This document shows, one piece after another, positions 35,882 to 47,517 of a stretch of DNA of 64,000 nt (positions are counted from its first letter, which is position 1; each line of letters starts with the position of its first letter). The position numbers and the translations under genes were made by a program. The stretch comes from Neocallimastix lanati (nom. inval.) (Eukaryota; Neocallimastigomycota; Neocallimastigomycetes; Neocallimastigales; Neocallimastigaceae), in NCBI GenBank assembly GCA_016946835.1, contig JACVTC010000104.1, positions 351,001 through 415,000 of the forward strand, written 5' to 3'. The notes under the pieces were generated by a model that saw only the letters and a program-made list of their open reading frames with translations, was not told the origin of the DNA and searched no databases.

Positions 35882-36062
35882 ATTAATATTGTATTACATA
35901 TTAATTAATATTATCCCTTTTATACATTATTGAACCCCTAATATATTAATTGATTAATATTGTATTACATATTAATTAATATTATCCCTTTTATACATTA
36001 TTGAACCCCTAATATATTAATTGATTAATATTGTATTACATATTAATTAATATTATCCTTTT
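35882..36062. repeat. 71-bp tandem repeat, about 2.5 copies
   Basis: Units start at 35882, 35953 and 36024 (ATTAATATTGTATTACATAT) and are almost identical. Confidence 0.95.
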
Positions 36063-36548
36063 TTTTATTGATTAATATAGTTGAATATTATTTATAAAAA
36101 TTGTTTTTTATTAATTATATTATTTTATATATTTTTATTATCTTATATTATATATGTATTATTCTATTACTTTATATATTAAAATTATATTTTATATTGT
36201 TATCTTTAAATTAGTATTTATTAAAATATATATTATTAAATATTTATATTGTTTTTCAAAAATATAAAAGAACTAAAAAATATTCTTTTTTAAATCTTTG
36301 TAAGATTATTATTTACTAATAATCTGATAACTTTATAATAAATTATATTAAATAAAATATAGTTAATTAAAAATAAAATAATATTTTTATAATTTGAATA
36401 AATAAATTTATAAAATAAGATAAAATCCATAAGGTTATTAGATTAAAGGCTTCCAACCAAGTTTACCCTTTAATCTAAGTAACAACTTAACAACTATCAA
36501 CAATTTTACTAATTTTAACTATTTATTAATATTTCGTATCAACACAGT

Positions 36549-36984
36549 AATAAATCTTTGTTATAATAGATATTTATTTTATTATTTGATTTTATAAAAA
36601 TTGTTTTATATACTTTATAAATATATATAAGTATATAAATCTTTATTAATTTATTGATTCATTTATTATTAAAAATTTATTTTATTCAAAAGAGAGAGAT
36701 TAAAAATATTTTTTTTTTAAATTATTATTTTATATTCTAAAATTGGTGTAACAACAATATCCAATCAGTAATAATAAAAAAATAATATTTATAATTTTAT
36801 AATAAAATATTCTTTAGAAATAATAATAAAATATTAAGAATTATTAATAATTTATATATAATACTAATAAAATAATCTATTATTATTTATATCATAAATT
36901 TTATAATAAAATTAAAAATATTTTATATATATAAATATATATATATTTTTAATAAATAAACGTAATTATAGTTATTATTTATCA
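36549..36984 (-). repeat. element C 3' LTR
   Basis: 436 bp; begins TGATAAATAATAA on the minus strand. A polypurine-like TTAGGGCGAGAAATCT lies just before it on that strand. Confidence 0.9.
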
Positions 36985-37038
36985 AGATTTCTCGCCCTAA
37001 GATAAAATTTTATTTGAATAATTAATATAAATAATAAC

Positions 37039-37070
<32 letters not shown>

Positions 37071-37079
37071 ATTAAAACG

Positions 37080-39400
37080 ATTATATTGAAGCTAAGTAGG
37101 GTTTAACATTCTTAACATGGACGTTTCTTTCTAGTATTTTGTGAGTATCTATAGTTTCTAAAACAAGTGTGTTAAATTTAGAAGCCTTAATTACTTTAAA
37201 TGGTCCAATGAAAAATGGATCTAATTTCTTTCTCCCAATGTAGCGAACTAGAACTAAGTCACCAGGTTTATAGGTATGGTTCATACTATCAACTGCTTTG
37301 CTTCTTTGAAGCCAGTAAGAATGAGCTTGCTTTATGTTTTCCATGGCTTCTTTTACCCATTTTTGATGACGAATGAATCCTCTTAAATTATATTCATCAT
37401 CTGATTCATTTTTTTTTGGCAATGTCAGGAATAACAACACTCAATGGCCATAGATCTTTCCTACCATATAGGAGTTCAAAACTACTGAAACCGGTTACGC
37501 TAGACCTAGAAGTTCGAAGTGCCCATAGGGAAGCTGGAATATATTCATCCCAGTTTGCTTGATAAAGACAGAGATGTCTTAATATTTTAATGATTTCTCT
37601 GTTCCTGTTCTCGACCTGTCCATTAGCTTCTGGATGGTGAGGAGCAACAAACTGAATCCACGAACCATATAAATCAACCATTGTTTTAATGACATCCGAC
37701 GAGAACTGCGTGCCATTATCTGTTATTATTAGTTCCGGCACACCGTGTCTTGCAAAAACATCTTTAAGAAAACTAATTACATCTTGACTTTCTATTTTCT
37801 TTAAAGGTGATGCCTCTACCCATTTAGTAGTGTAGTCTACAAGTCCGATTAAGTATTGATTTCCTTTACCTGTAATCGGTAGAGGACCTACAATATCAAG
37901 GCCTACTCTAACGAATGGTCTTTCAACAGGAGTGGGAATATTCGAAAGGTTTTTACTTATAGGCTTCGGACGATAACATTGGCAACGTAAGTATGTTTTA
38001 ACATGATTATTTACATCGTTTCTCATACCTGGCCAGTAGTACGCTTCTTTTAGTCTTTTGAATGTTTTCTCGGCACCTTCATGGCCCACAAGATGAGCCT
38101 TACTAATTAAAGAGGATTTAGTAGAATCGTCCTCTATCACTTTTAAAAATTTACCATTTTTGTCTTGAAAAACAAGTTGCCCATTATATAAAGAATAATT
38201 ATTTTTAACATATTCAATGATTTGGGGAGGAACGAAGGAAGAGGTGTCATCGCTATCAGTAAGGATAGACTTAATAGAACTAATACGCGAAGGTAAACGA
38301 GACAGAGCATCTGCAAAAACGTTATTTTTACCTTTTTTGTAAATTAAATTAACTCTAAACTCATTAAAAATTGAAATCCACCTAAAATGACGGTCTTTGC
38401 TGGGAATACTATTATAAAAAAAACCAACCAAAGGTTTGTGGTCAGTATAAATATTGACTGGAAAAGGATAAGCGGCTATATAAGAACGAAACTTCTTTAA
38501 AGCAAAGATAACTGCAATACCTTCTTTTTCGGTGACAGAGTAGCGGGTTTCAGCATCTTTTAAACAACGGCTTACACAATAAATGGGAAATTCTATGTTA
38601 GAATCGTCTTGGACTTGTAACAAAACAGCACCAACAGCGTAAGAGGATGCATCAGTCCGTATGATCAGTGGGCGGTGTGGATCTGGGTATTTCAAGACTG
38701 AATTTGAACAAATGACATTTTTAAGATTGTTAAAGGTGTCAGTATGGATGTTTGTCCAGTGAAATGGCTTTTTTGGACTAGTAAGTTTATATAAGCAGTT
38801 AGAGATACCTGCAAAATTTGGGATAAACTTCCGGTAATAGCTGATAAGGCCCAGAAAGGAACGTAGTTGAGTAACGTCTTTAGGAGTATTCCACGAGGCT
38901 ATTGCAAGAACTTTAGAGGCCATAGGCTTAATGCCCTCTCTGGTGAGCATGTGGCCAAGAACTTCAACTGAACCTTTACAGAACGAACACTTTTCGAGGT
39001 TAATAGAAAATTTATTATCTCTCAAAATGATAAATAATTTTTCTAAGTCTTGAAGATGCTGTTCGAATGTCGGAGAATAGACGAGAATGTCATCCATATA
39101 TACGAAAAGACAAACACCTATTAGTGGCATAAGAATACGATTCATCTCCCGTTGGAAGGTAGCAGGAGCATTAGTGAGTCCAAATGGCATTACTAAGAAA
39201 TTGAAATTTCCAAACTTTGTCGTAAATGCCGTTTTTTCAACATCTTTTGGGTTCATTGGAATTTGATGGAACCCTGAGAATAGATCAATAGCAGAGAAAA
39301 ACCTAGCTCCGTGGACCGATTCCAAAAGTTCATCAATGAAGGGGAGAGCGTATGCATCTTTTATAGTAATTTGGTTAAGTCGACGGTAGTCGACACACAT
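37080..39400 (-). other. element C RT, RNase H and integrase block
   Basis: RT motifs FSAIDLFSGFHQI and FVYMDDILVYS; RNase H around IIRTDASSYAVGAVL; integrase HHCC zinc region (KAHLVGHEGAEKTFKRLKEA...) and DDE core (DIVGPLP, ITDNGTQF, NGQVENRNREI); a GPF-type C-terminal module (DPFFIGPFKV) and no chromodomain. Confidence 0.92.
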
Positions 39401-39489
39401 ACGCCATTTACCATTTTTTTTGCGTACTAGTATGACTGGGAACGACCAAGGTGAATGTGACGGTTCAATTAATCCATGGTTTAATAACT

Positions 39490-40740
39490 AAATAATTTCA
39501 TCTTTGAGGGCCTTGGATTGTTCCAGTGAGATTTTGTAGGGTCTTAATTTGATCGGTTTTTCATTGGTAAGTTCTATTGTATGTGGTTCAGCTTTAGCAA
39601 TGGATGCATCATCAATAGAATTTATAAGTACATCTTTATATTTGTCAATAAGATTATTAAGTTTTATGTTATCAATATCACTAAGTTCAATACCACCATC
39701 AGGAAGTTCAGAATAAGCGGGGAATTCATCTGGATTACTATAAATAGAGATTCTAAATAATCTATTTGATGTAGTGATATCAGTTGGATGCGCTACGAGT
39801 ACTGGGTTGGTGTCGGTTTTCATATACAGGGCATCATCGTCTGGATTGACGAACAAACGATAATTTTTGTGAACCTGGCGACCTATGATAATATCATAAG
39901 AAGGGTCGTCGTCGTCCAATATATAGAAGGGAGCATTAATGACAAGATTTTCAAATTTTAAGCATAAATTAATAACTTGATTAGTGGAGGTCATATTCTT
40001 TCCAGGGACTTTAAAGTAGTTTCTTTCAAGAATATGGACTTTATGATTTTAGCAATTAATTCAAAAAAAGGCTTGTTAATGATGTTTACTTCTGCTCCTG
40101 CATCTACCAGTACTTTCACGACATGTTTATCAATGGAACCAATCACAGCGGTGATATTTGCTTTATTTATTAGATTTATTCTTTTTGTGCTAAGGTCGTT
40201 TAAATTGGATTCAACTACTTTTTCACTTACAGGAGTAGTACTTTTGTAATCAGTGTTAATATTTTTAAAAACGTTTATAAGAAAATCGGAGTCATTTTCG
40301 TCTAGATTTGTATGGTGAACGGAATTGATTTTTCTAATATCTTTAGGGTTTAATTTTAAACCCTTAATGCATAAACGTCTTAATAGAGGACTTACGGCAA
40401 ATAGCTGAGCAAAGGTTATTCCGGCATTTGAATTGTTTAGGGCTTCAAAGAGGTCATATTCCTTCTTGTCATCTAACATAAGAATAGTTCTAAGGAAGTC
40501 ATAATAATTTTTCTTTGTAGCGTTGTCATTGATTTCCGTGTCTGGAACGTCTATTTCAACCTCCTCATTCTTATTAGTAGAATCCAGACCTATTCTTCTC
40601 TTATTTCTTTCTTCTTTATTCTTTTTCTTGGCTGAAGAAATATTTTTCCCGGCAATAACAGAAGTGTCTAATATTTCTAATTTATTGGAGTTGTTCTTAT
40701 GAGGAATTTTACCATTTTGGTTCCATTGATACACTTCTTG
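39490..40740 (-). other. element C protease region
   Basis: Contains VVKVLVDAGAEVNIINKPFF, a retropepsin-like active-site stretch with DAG, followed by the linker into RT (EPHTIELTNEKPIKLRPYKI). Confidence 0.8.
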
Positions 40741-41149
40741 ATCTGATTTTTCTTGTTGAGTTTCAGTTGAGTAGCTTTGGTATTTATAGGAGTAGCATTT
40801 TCCATAAGTCTCTTTTTGGAGAAAGTATATTGTTCATTTTTGTTTATTTTGTTAGTATCGGAGTATTTTCGTTTAATACCATATAAAAGATTATTATTAT
40901 CTTGGATGCTGGTTGAATTTACTAAATCTTCATGTGGGGAATTGTAATTATTTGATTTTTCTTCGGATTCGTCTGTAGATGATGTGGTATCAGACTCAGG
41001 GGCCTCTGGATAATTATGGTAATAGTTAACTTTGGATTTTTCACCGTGATGATCTGCAGTTGCTTTATGATTATTATGTTCGTTTTTGTTTCTATATTCA
41101 AAAGCGCTATCAATTTTGTTTATACGTCGGGAAGATTGAGAACTTCCCT

Positions 41150-42010
41150 TTATTAATTTAAATGTTTTTGATATTTGATTATGGTAGCTATTGCTTTGTT
41201 CAGATCGGACATTTCATTAGGGCAAAATCTTTCTTCATGTCCCTTTTCATGACATCTATGACATACGTGGATCTTCATTTCAGCGAAGCTTTTGGTTAAA
41301 GCTTCTAGATCGGATTCTTGAATATCCTTGTCTATTTTCTTTCGATCTTTCTCAACTTTATTGAATTTATCTTCTGATAAGTTATTCTGTTTCTTTCTGT
41401 TGAAGCTTCTTCTTTTAGGTATTCTGTTAAATTGTGTACTATCGTATTCATCATCGCTTACATAAGGTTCAATAGTTTCTTCAACCTTCAATGCAATATC
41501 GTATGCATCTTTTAATGATTTTGGTTACTTGGTCAATAGCGCGTTAAAAGCAGGGGCTCTCTTCTTACAAGCTTTTTTATATAAGAATATCAATTTTTCT
41601 TCATTTGGCTTGTCTCTTTCGGATATTTCTAATAATAGTTCTTTAAATATTTTATTAAACTCTTTAACGGAGTATTTACTAATTTTTAAAGCTTCGAGTT
41701 TATGTAAATTAGCGTTAGATATTTTGCTATTACTGAATGGTTCCCCTATTTTTGAAATAAAATCGGAAAGTGATAGGTCTTTATTTTCGTAATATATATT
41801 AATACTACGATCTTTAGTTTTGCCATAGGTAGCTAGTATCACGATTTTCTTTTTTTCTTTTTCTGAAAGAGATAAATCTTCGAAGATATCTTTTACTTCC
41901 ATCTTCCACCGAAAGAATTTAGTATCTCTTCTTCCTAGAGCGGCAATTTCTTTAGCAATGAGAGTGGCTTTTTCATAATCATTTTCTTTTATTTTATTTG
42001 AAGACATAAA
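41150..42010 (-). other. element C Gag region with zinc knuckle
   Basis: Starts MSSNKIKENDYEKATLIAKE at 42007 and includes CHRCHEKGHEERFC near 41285-41215. Confidence 0.82.
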
Positions 42011-42066
42011 ATAAAACGGTAGATAATTTAAGAATATGGGGAATTGTGTTATATAAAGTAGGCTTT

Positions 42067-42086
42067 CCGGGGTAAGAGTGGCACCA
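42067..42086 (-). other. element C primer-binding site
   Basis: TGGTGCCACTCTTACCCCGG on the minus strand, 3 nt inside the 5' LTR. Together with its neighbours it is partly self-complementary (AAGTGG/CCACTCTT). Confidence 0.7.
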
Positions 42087-42089
42087 CTT

Positions 42090-42516
42090 AATAAATCTTT
42101 GTTATAATAGATATTTATTTTATTATTTGATTTTATAAAAATTGTTTTATATACTTTATAAATATATATAAGTATATAAATCTTTATTAATTTATTGATT
42201 CATTTATTATTAAAAATTTATTTTATTCAAAAGAGAGAGATTAAAAATATTTTTTTTAAATTATTATTTTTATATTCTAAAATTGGTGTAACAACAATAT
42301 CCAATCAGTAATAATAAAAAAATAATAATTATAATTTTATAATAAAATATTCTTTAGAAATAATAGTAAGAATTATTAATAATTTATATATAATACTAAT
42401 AAAATAATCTATTATTATTTATATCATAAATTTTATAATAAAATTAAAAATATTTTATATATATAAATATATATATATTTTTAATAAATAAACGTAATTA
42501 TAGTTATTATTTATCA
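42090..42516 (-). repeat. element C 5' LTR
   Basis: 427 bp, matching 36549-36984. Confidence 0.9.
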
Positions 42517-42521
42517 ACAGT

Positions 42522-43671
42522 GTTGAGGTTCATATTAGAAAAGGAGTGTGAACATTAAATAAATAGATAACTTAACTAATTACTAAATTACACTAAAAGA
42601 AATTATTATTACACATTATAAATTTTATTTAAAGAATTATTATTAAAAATATTTATTATTTATAAATTATATTATTATATAATTATTTTATTGTTAAAAA
42701 TAACTTTATTAATATTAATATTTATTATTATAACAATATGGGAAACCTTTCAATTATTACTATTCCTAATTCATTTTTACTACTATTTCTAATTCTTTTC
42801 TCAGAAAGGCCCCCCTTCATAAAATAATATGGATCATACATATTTTATATTATTTAATTACATTATTAAAACCAATCACATAAATTAATTAATTACATAA
42901 ATTTAATATTTAAAATAATAAAATATTACAATTAATATAAAAATTATTAATATAGAATATAAGAAAATTATTAATAGTAAAGAATATAATAATATATTTT
43001 TATATAATAAATTATTAAAAATTTAATTAAAAATATCATTATTATTTCATTCTTTATCAACAGTGTACGATATTTTATTAAATACCGTATATGTTAGTTG
43101 GGCGTTTGTGCAAAAGCGAATTACTCCAAGAATATTATATTACAATAATTATATTTACTTTCTATTTATTTATCTTTTATTATTTTATTTATTATATTTT
43201 ATCATATAAAAAATACATGTTTTATTATTATTCATTAAAAAAAGAAAATACTTATTTATTAATTATTTTCATAATTATATTTTTACTAATTTTATAAATT
43301 TTATTTGTCGAAACACTAAAATTAATTAATAAATATAAATATTCATAATTTTTTTACTTATAACTATTAATTCATATTGTTTAACATTATTTAAAAATTA
43401 TTTTAATATTAACGTCAATTTAATTAAATATTCAATCTCCGTTATAATTAATATAACTAATTTTACTATATAATCAACAATTCTTTTAATAATTTTAATA
43501 TTATTATTTAATTTAATATTTTAATAATTATTAATAATAATAAATTATCTTTAATAATATATTTTAAGATTCATTATATAAAATTAATTTTTAATAAATA
43601 TTTATATTAATAATTTTTCTAAATAATTTTTCTATTATTTTATATTATTTCTACTGGACATGCATCAACAG
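42522..43671 (+). repeat. run of decayed LTR segments with TGTTGA/TCAACA ends
   Basis: A segment starts TGTTGAGGTTC (42521) and reaches TATCAACA (43062); after one G the next starts TGTACG and reaches CATCAACA (43670). No coding sequence. Likely remnants of one or more LTRs; boundaries tentative. Confidence 0.45.
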
Positions 43672-44263
43672 TGTAATAATCTATTTATAATATACTAACT
43701 ATAACTAGACTATTAATATTTTATGATATAAAAATTTATACTTAACTTTATATAGAGTTTATTATAAACACTAAATATAGGTATAAACAAAAGACTTTAT
43801 TTCTTTTAATTTATTATATAGCATTATATAATAATAACTCTAATTTCTTTAATCAAAGAAATTTGAGTTCTTTTATACTTTTTTATTTATAATTATTTTA
43901 ATAGATGAAATTATTAAATAGATGTAATTATTAAATAAATAAAATAGATAAGATAAAATAAACAAATCAAATAAAGGTATCTAATCTTAACAAATTGATA
44001 TTCAGGAAAAGATTAGTAGAAAAACCTGAATAACTTCGATTAATATTCTAATATATTAATCATCGTATTAATTAATAAAAACCCAATCATAATAATATTG
44101 GGGAAAAAATTAATTAACCGATTACTAAAATCTTATAAATTATCAACTAATTGAAATAATAAAATATAAATAATATTTTTAAGTAATTAATACATTACAA
44201 CAAATTTGTTTACATTATTTTTCAATATATTAATTTGGATAAATTAATATATTTTTTACATGT

Positions 44264-44507
44264 TGTTAAAAATATAAACATTTATCATTTAAGTTTTTAA
44301 TATATCATTAACCAATAAGTTATCATAAATAAATTAAATATACTTATATAAATTAAGAGAAATAAAATTCTTCTTAAAAATATCTTCTCTATTTTTATAA
44401 TTAATAAATACTTTATAATAAAATATTTTAAAACACCTTTTTATATTTATAAAATAAAACAATATTTGTATTTATTAAATTGAGTGTCTCTTAACCTTTA
44501 TTTAACA
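44264..44507 (+). repeat. element F 5' LTR
   Basis: Starts TGTTAAAAATATAAACA and ends TTTAACA. Confidence 0.93.
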
Positions 44508-45699
44508 GATTAAGAGTCTCAATCTCAACCGATTGAGAATAAAATAAAAAAAAAAAAAAAAAAAAAAGCTAAGTGTTATTCAATATATATATATTTAATT
44601 AACTGAATATTACAAAATTCTAATACCTATATCTATATATGAAAAATACTATTATTTTAATATTAATTAAGAGGAACAAATATAACTATCCTCTTGAAAG
44701 TATACAAAATTGAAACAAAAGTCAGCTATGCAAAAATAAGCTGAGAATCAAAACAAAAGTCAGCTACGCAAAAATAAGCTGAGAATCAAAACAAAAGTCA
44801 GCTATGCAAAAATAAGCTGAGAATTGAAATAAAAGGTCAGCTGTGCAAAATAAGCTGAAAGTTAAAATAAAATACAAAATTAAATAAAATTAATATAATT
44901 CAAAATTATATGAATATTAATATATAAGCCATATATACTTCAAGAGGAAATTCAAAATATTATGGGCTTGAGATCGATATTATACAAAAGACTACATTAA
45001 AGGATAAAAACAATTACAAATATAACTAACTAAAATATTATTTTAATATAAATAAATTTATTGTATTTATTTATATATTTAAAATCATATTTTCATTAAA
45101 CATAACAAAAAAAAAAAAAAAAAAAAAAAACCAATCATAATAGAAATATTAAATATATTTCCAAGTTAATATAAACAGATAAATTATGACATGTAAACTT
45201 AATTAAATAAATATCCAATAACAAAAGAACAATCATTAAACATTAATAATATAATGTCTTATGACATGATTAAATGGCACACACATGAATCATATAAATA
45301 TGAAACAATAATTTAAAGGTAACAACTTTAGTCAGGGAATATTACGATAACATATAAACAAAATACAAAAATAAAATATAAAATAAACCTAAACAATAGG
45401 ATGGTCAAACTATTGAACAGAATTATATTACATAATTTAAAATTCTATTAATTTAATATAAACGAAAGTCATATTATTGATCATTTTCACAGGAATGATA
45501 ATAATTTAAGTTTGTTCCTAAAATAATAACAATCAATATCCAGTGATATACAAAATTTAATATAAATCATAGGACTATTAATAAACCATATAAAAAGTAA
45601 ATAAAATTTTTAAAAAATGTACAATTTTTAAACACAATAAAAACAATACTACAATTAAAATAAACAAACTCTAAATAATATATTTCAAAATCAATTAAA
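44508..45699 (+). other. element F leader
   Basis: About 1.2 kb without coding sequence. Begins GATTAAGAGTCTCAATCTC, perhaps pairing with an internal tRNA part as some copia elements do, then a 7-bp hairpin (CTCAATC/GATTGAG, 44518-44537), A-runs and the 38-bp repeats. Confidence 0.6.
44711..44873 (+). repeat. four tandem 38-bp units, each with a TCAGCT/AGCTGA stem
   Basis: Units have GTCAGCT starting at 44721, 44759, 44797 and 44836. Each holds TCAGCT(A/G)YGCAAAA followed by TAAGCTGA, which can fold as a 6-bp stem. Confidence 0.93.
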
Positions 45700-46538
45700 A
45701 TGGCTAGAAGAACAAATAGACTCAATAACAAGCAAGTAACTAATATTACTGAAGAAAATCCAAACCCAAAAGGATTCTCCTTTAATTATTATGAAAATTT
45801 TAATCATGTTACGGAACTGACTACGGAAAATTTCTTAAATTTGAAAACCAACATCTTCTACCTTTTAAGCATTAATAATTTAGACAGCTACATTGGGGAT
45901 CAAAAGGTCAAGAAATTAAGAAAAAAGGATATAAGAGGAAATTTAAACGATTATATTACGGATAAATTTGATACATCTCTTGTATATGAACTCGGAACGT
46001 CGGAAGAAGACATCAAAAATGATATACTTGTCAAGTGGATAATCACAAATAGTCTCGGTGAAAATACTAAAAGGATCTTGAATAGTCATAATAAAACTGC
46101 CTACGAAATTTGGAAACTACTTAATAACTCGTTCACAATGGGAGAAGAACATCAAAAGATGATATTAAAGGATAAACTCAATAAGTTAAAATACAACATG
46201 GAAGATGACATACATATATTTCTATCAAAATTTCAAAACTTAATTGATGACCTTGAGAGAATAGACAGTGACCTTAGCGATAATGTAAAGGTTGGGATGT
46301 TAAATCGATCTTTACCAGAAAACATTCGCTGGGTAAATGTCTTTCAATTCAATAATAACTGGAAGGGTTGCTGTAGTTATCTAGAGAGAATTATTCCAGA
46401 CATAATATTTTCAAAAATTAGAGAAAATACTATAACCGAGAATCAACAAAGTATCTTTAATGTTACAACACACAACATGAATAACAATGACCAAATTAAA
46501 AAGAATAACAAAAGAAAAAGAAAAAATGGTAAATGCTA
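45700..46538 (+). CDS. element F Gag, first part
   Basis: Copia-type gag (UBN2-like) with motifs ILVKWIITNSL, AYEIWKLLNNSF and LNKLKYNMEDDIHIFLSKFQ. Element E follows directly; the zinc-knuckle end of gag lies beyond E. Confidence 0.85.
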
Positions 46539-46543
46539 CTTGT

Positions 46544-47189
46544 TGTAACGGAGGTGCTTCTATTGTAAAGGCGGGATGAGATATAGAAACACAGAAAGGA
46601 GAAAACTCAATAGGTTTACACTATCTGTATAAATAATTCGTTTTATTAGAAATATTTTTTTTATTAATTATAAAATTTAAAATAATTATTAATATTAATC
46701 AACAAGGTAATATTTCGAATTACTTATACGTTAATTATTATTAATAAAAGCACGAAGAAAAATATTTTCATTCGTGAAGTTCGCACTATTTATACTTTTA
46801 ACGGAAAAACAGTTTTAACATGTAAAAATAATTTTAAAGAAATATTTAGAAATATGTTTGTAATAATTAATAATGTAAAGTTTCTAGAATATAGATTTTA
46901 ATTGATGAAAATGAATCTTATTAAAAAAGAATAAAATAATTTATATAATAAGGATTTCTAAATTCATTTCGGTTGAATTACGAACCGAAAGAATCTTTAA
47001 CTTTCTATAATTTTATACAGAAAGAATATTCAAGAAGATATTATTAATAATTAATAAAATAATTAATAAAATAATTATTTATGCAAAATGGGTTGAGGTG
47101 TGAGTCGAACCCATGAAGTATTGATCATGGTCAATGTAACTGACCATTGAACCAAGGTTCTAATTTTACTAACTGAGGATTTCGTTACA
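46544..47189 (-). repeat. element E LTR, left
   Basis: Termini TGTAACG/CGTTACA, perfectly inverted. Confidence 0.95.
47090..47157 (-). ncRNA. tRNA-like sequence inside the element E LTR (degenerate)
   Basis: On the minus strand it has TTGGTTCAATGGTCAGTTA (D-arm and A-box like), an ATTGA...TCAAT stem, and GGGTTCGACTCAC (B-box like). The anticodon loop is one nt short and the acceptor ends do not pair, so it is not a working tRNA gene. The other LTR has the same at 52379-52446. Confidence 0.5.
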
Positions 47190-47209
47190 TGGTCCGCCTC
47201 CAGGATTCG
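47190..47209 (+). other. primer-site-like sequence beside the left LTR of E
   Basis: TGGTCCGCCTCCAGGATTCG abuts the LTR directly. Its complement ends GGCGGACCA with a T-loop-like CGAATCC. It would suit a plus-strand element, in conflict with the minus-strand frame. Confidence 0.5.
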
Positions 47210-47517
47210 GATACCAGACGAATCTAACAGTTAGGCATAACTTATACTAAAATTAAGCAAACTAAACTAAACTAAACTAAATTAAAATAAAATAAAATAT
47301 AATAAAATAAAAATAATTAATTAACCATTTTATAGTACGAACTTTTTTGAATAAAATTACATGATATTAATAAAGTTACATGAATATAATATATAATAAG
47401 AATACATGAATATTAATAATATTTAATAATATAAAATAATATTTAGTAATATTGATATTAATAAATTAATATAAGTTTGATATTAATAAAGTAAAGATTC
47501 ATTTTCAAGTTTTAATT

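Larger units (their letters stand above)
36549..42516 (-). mobile_element. element C: Ty3/Gypsy with both LTRs, target duplication and primer site
   Basis: LTRs at 36549-36984 and 42090-42516 in the same orientation, close to identical apart from small indels; flanks ACAGT at 36544-36548 and 42517-42521. Parts on the minus strand: primer site, gag, protease, RT, RNase H, integrase. Structurally whole but with roughly three to five breaks in its reading frames. Young. Confidence 0.9.

Noticed and set aside
43091-43297. 68-codon plus-strand frame
   Set aside because: Tyr/Phe/Ile-rich A/T translation with no domain, in decayed LTR sequence.
44711-44873. CRISPR-like array
   Set aside because: The 38-bp units are contiguous without unique spacers and lie in a copia leader of a eukaryote.
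47090-47157. Functional tRNA gene
   Set aside because: Acceptor arms do not pair and the anticodon loop is short; it is part of an LTR, so only tRNA-like.
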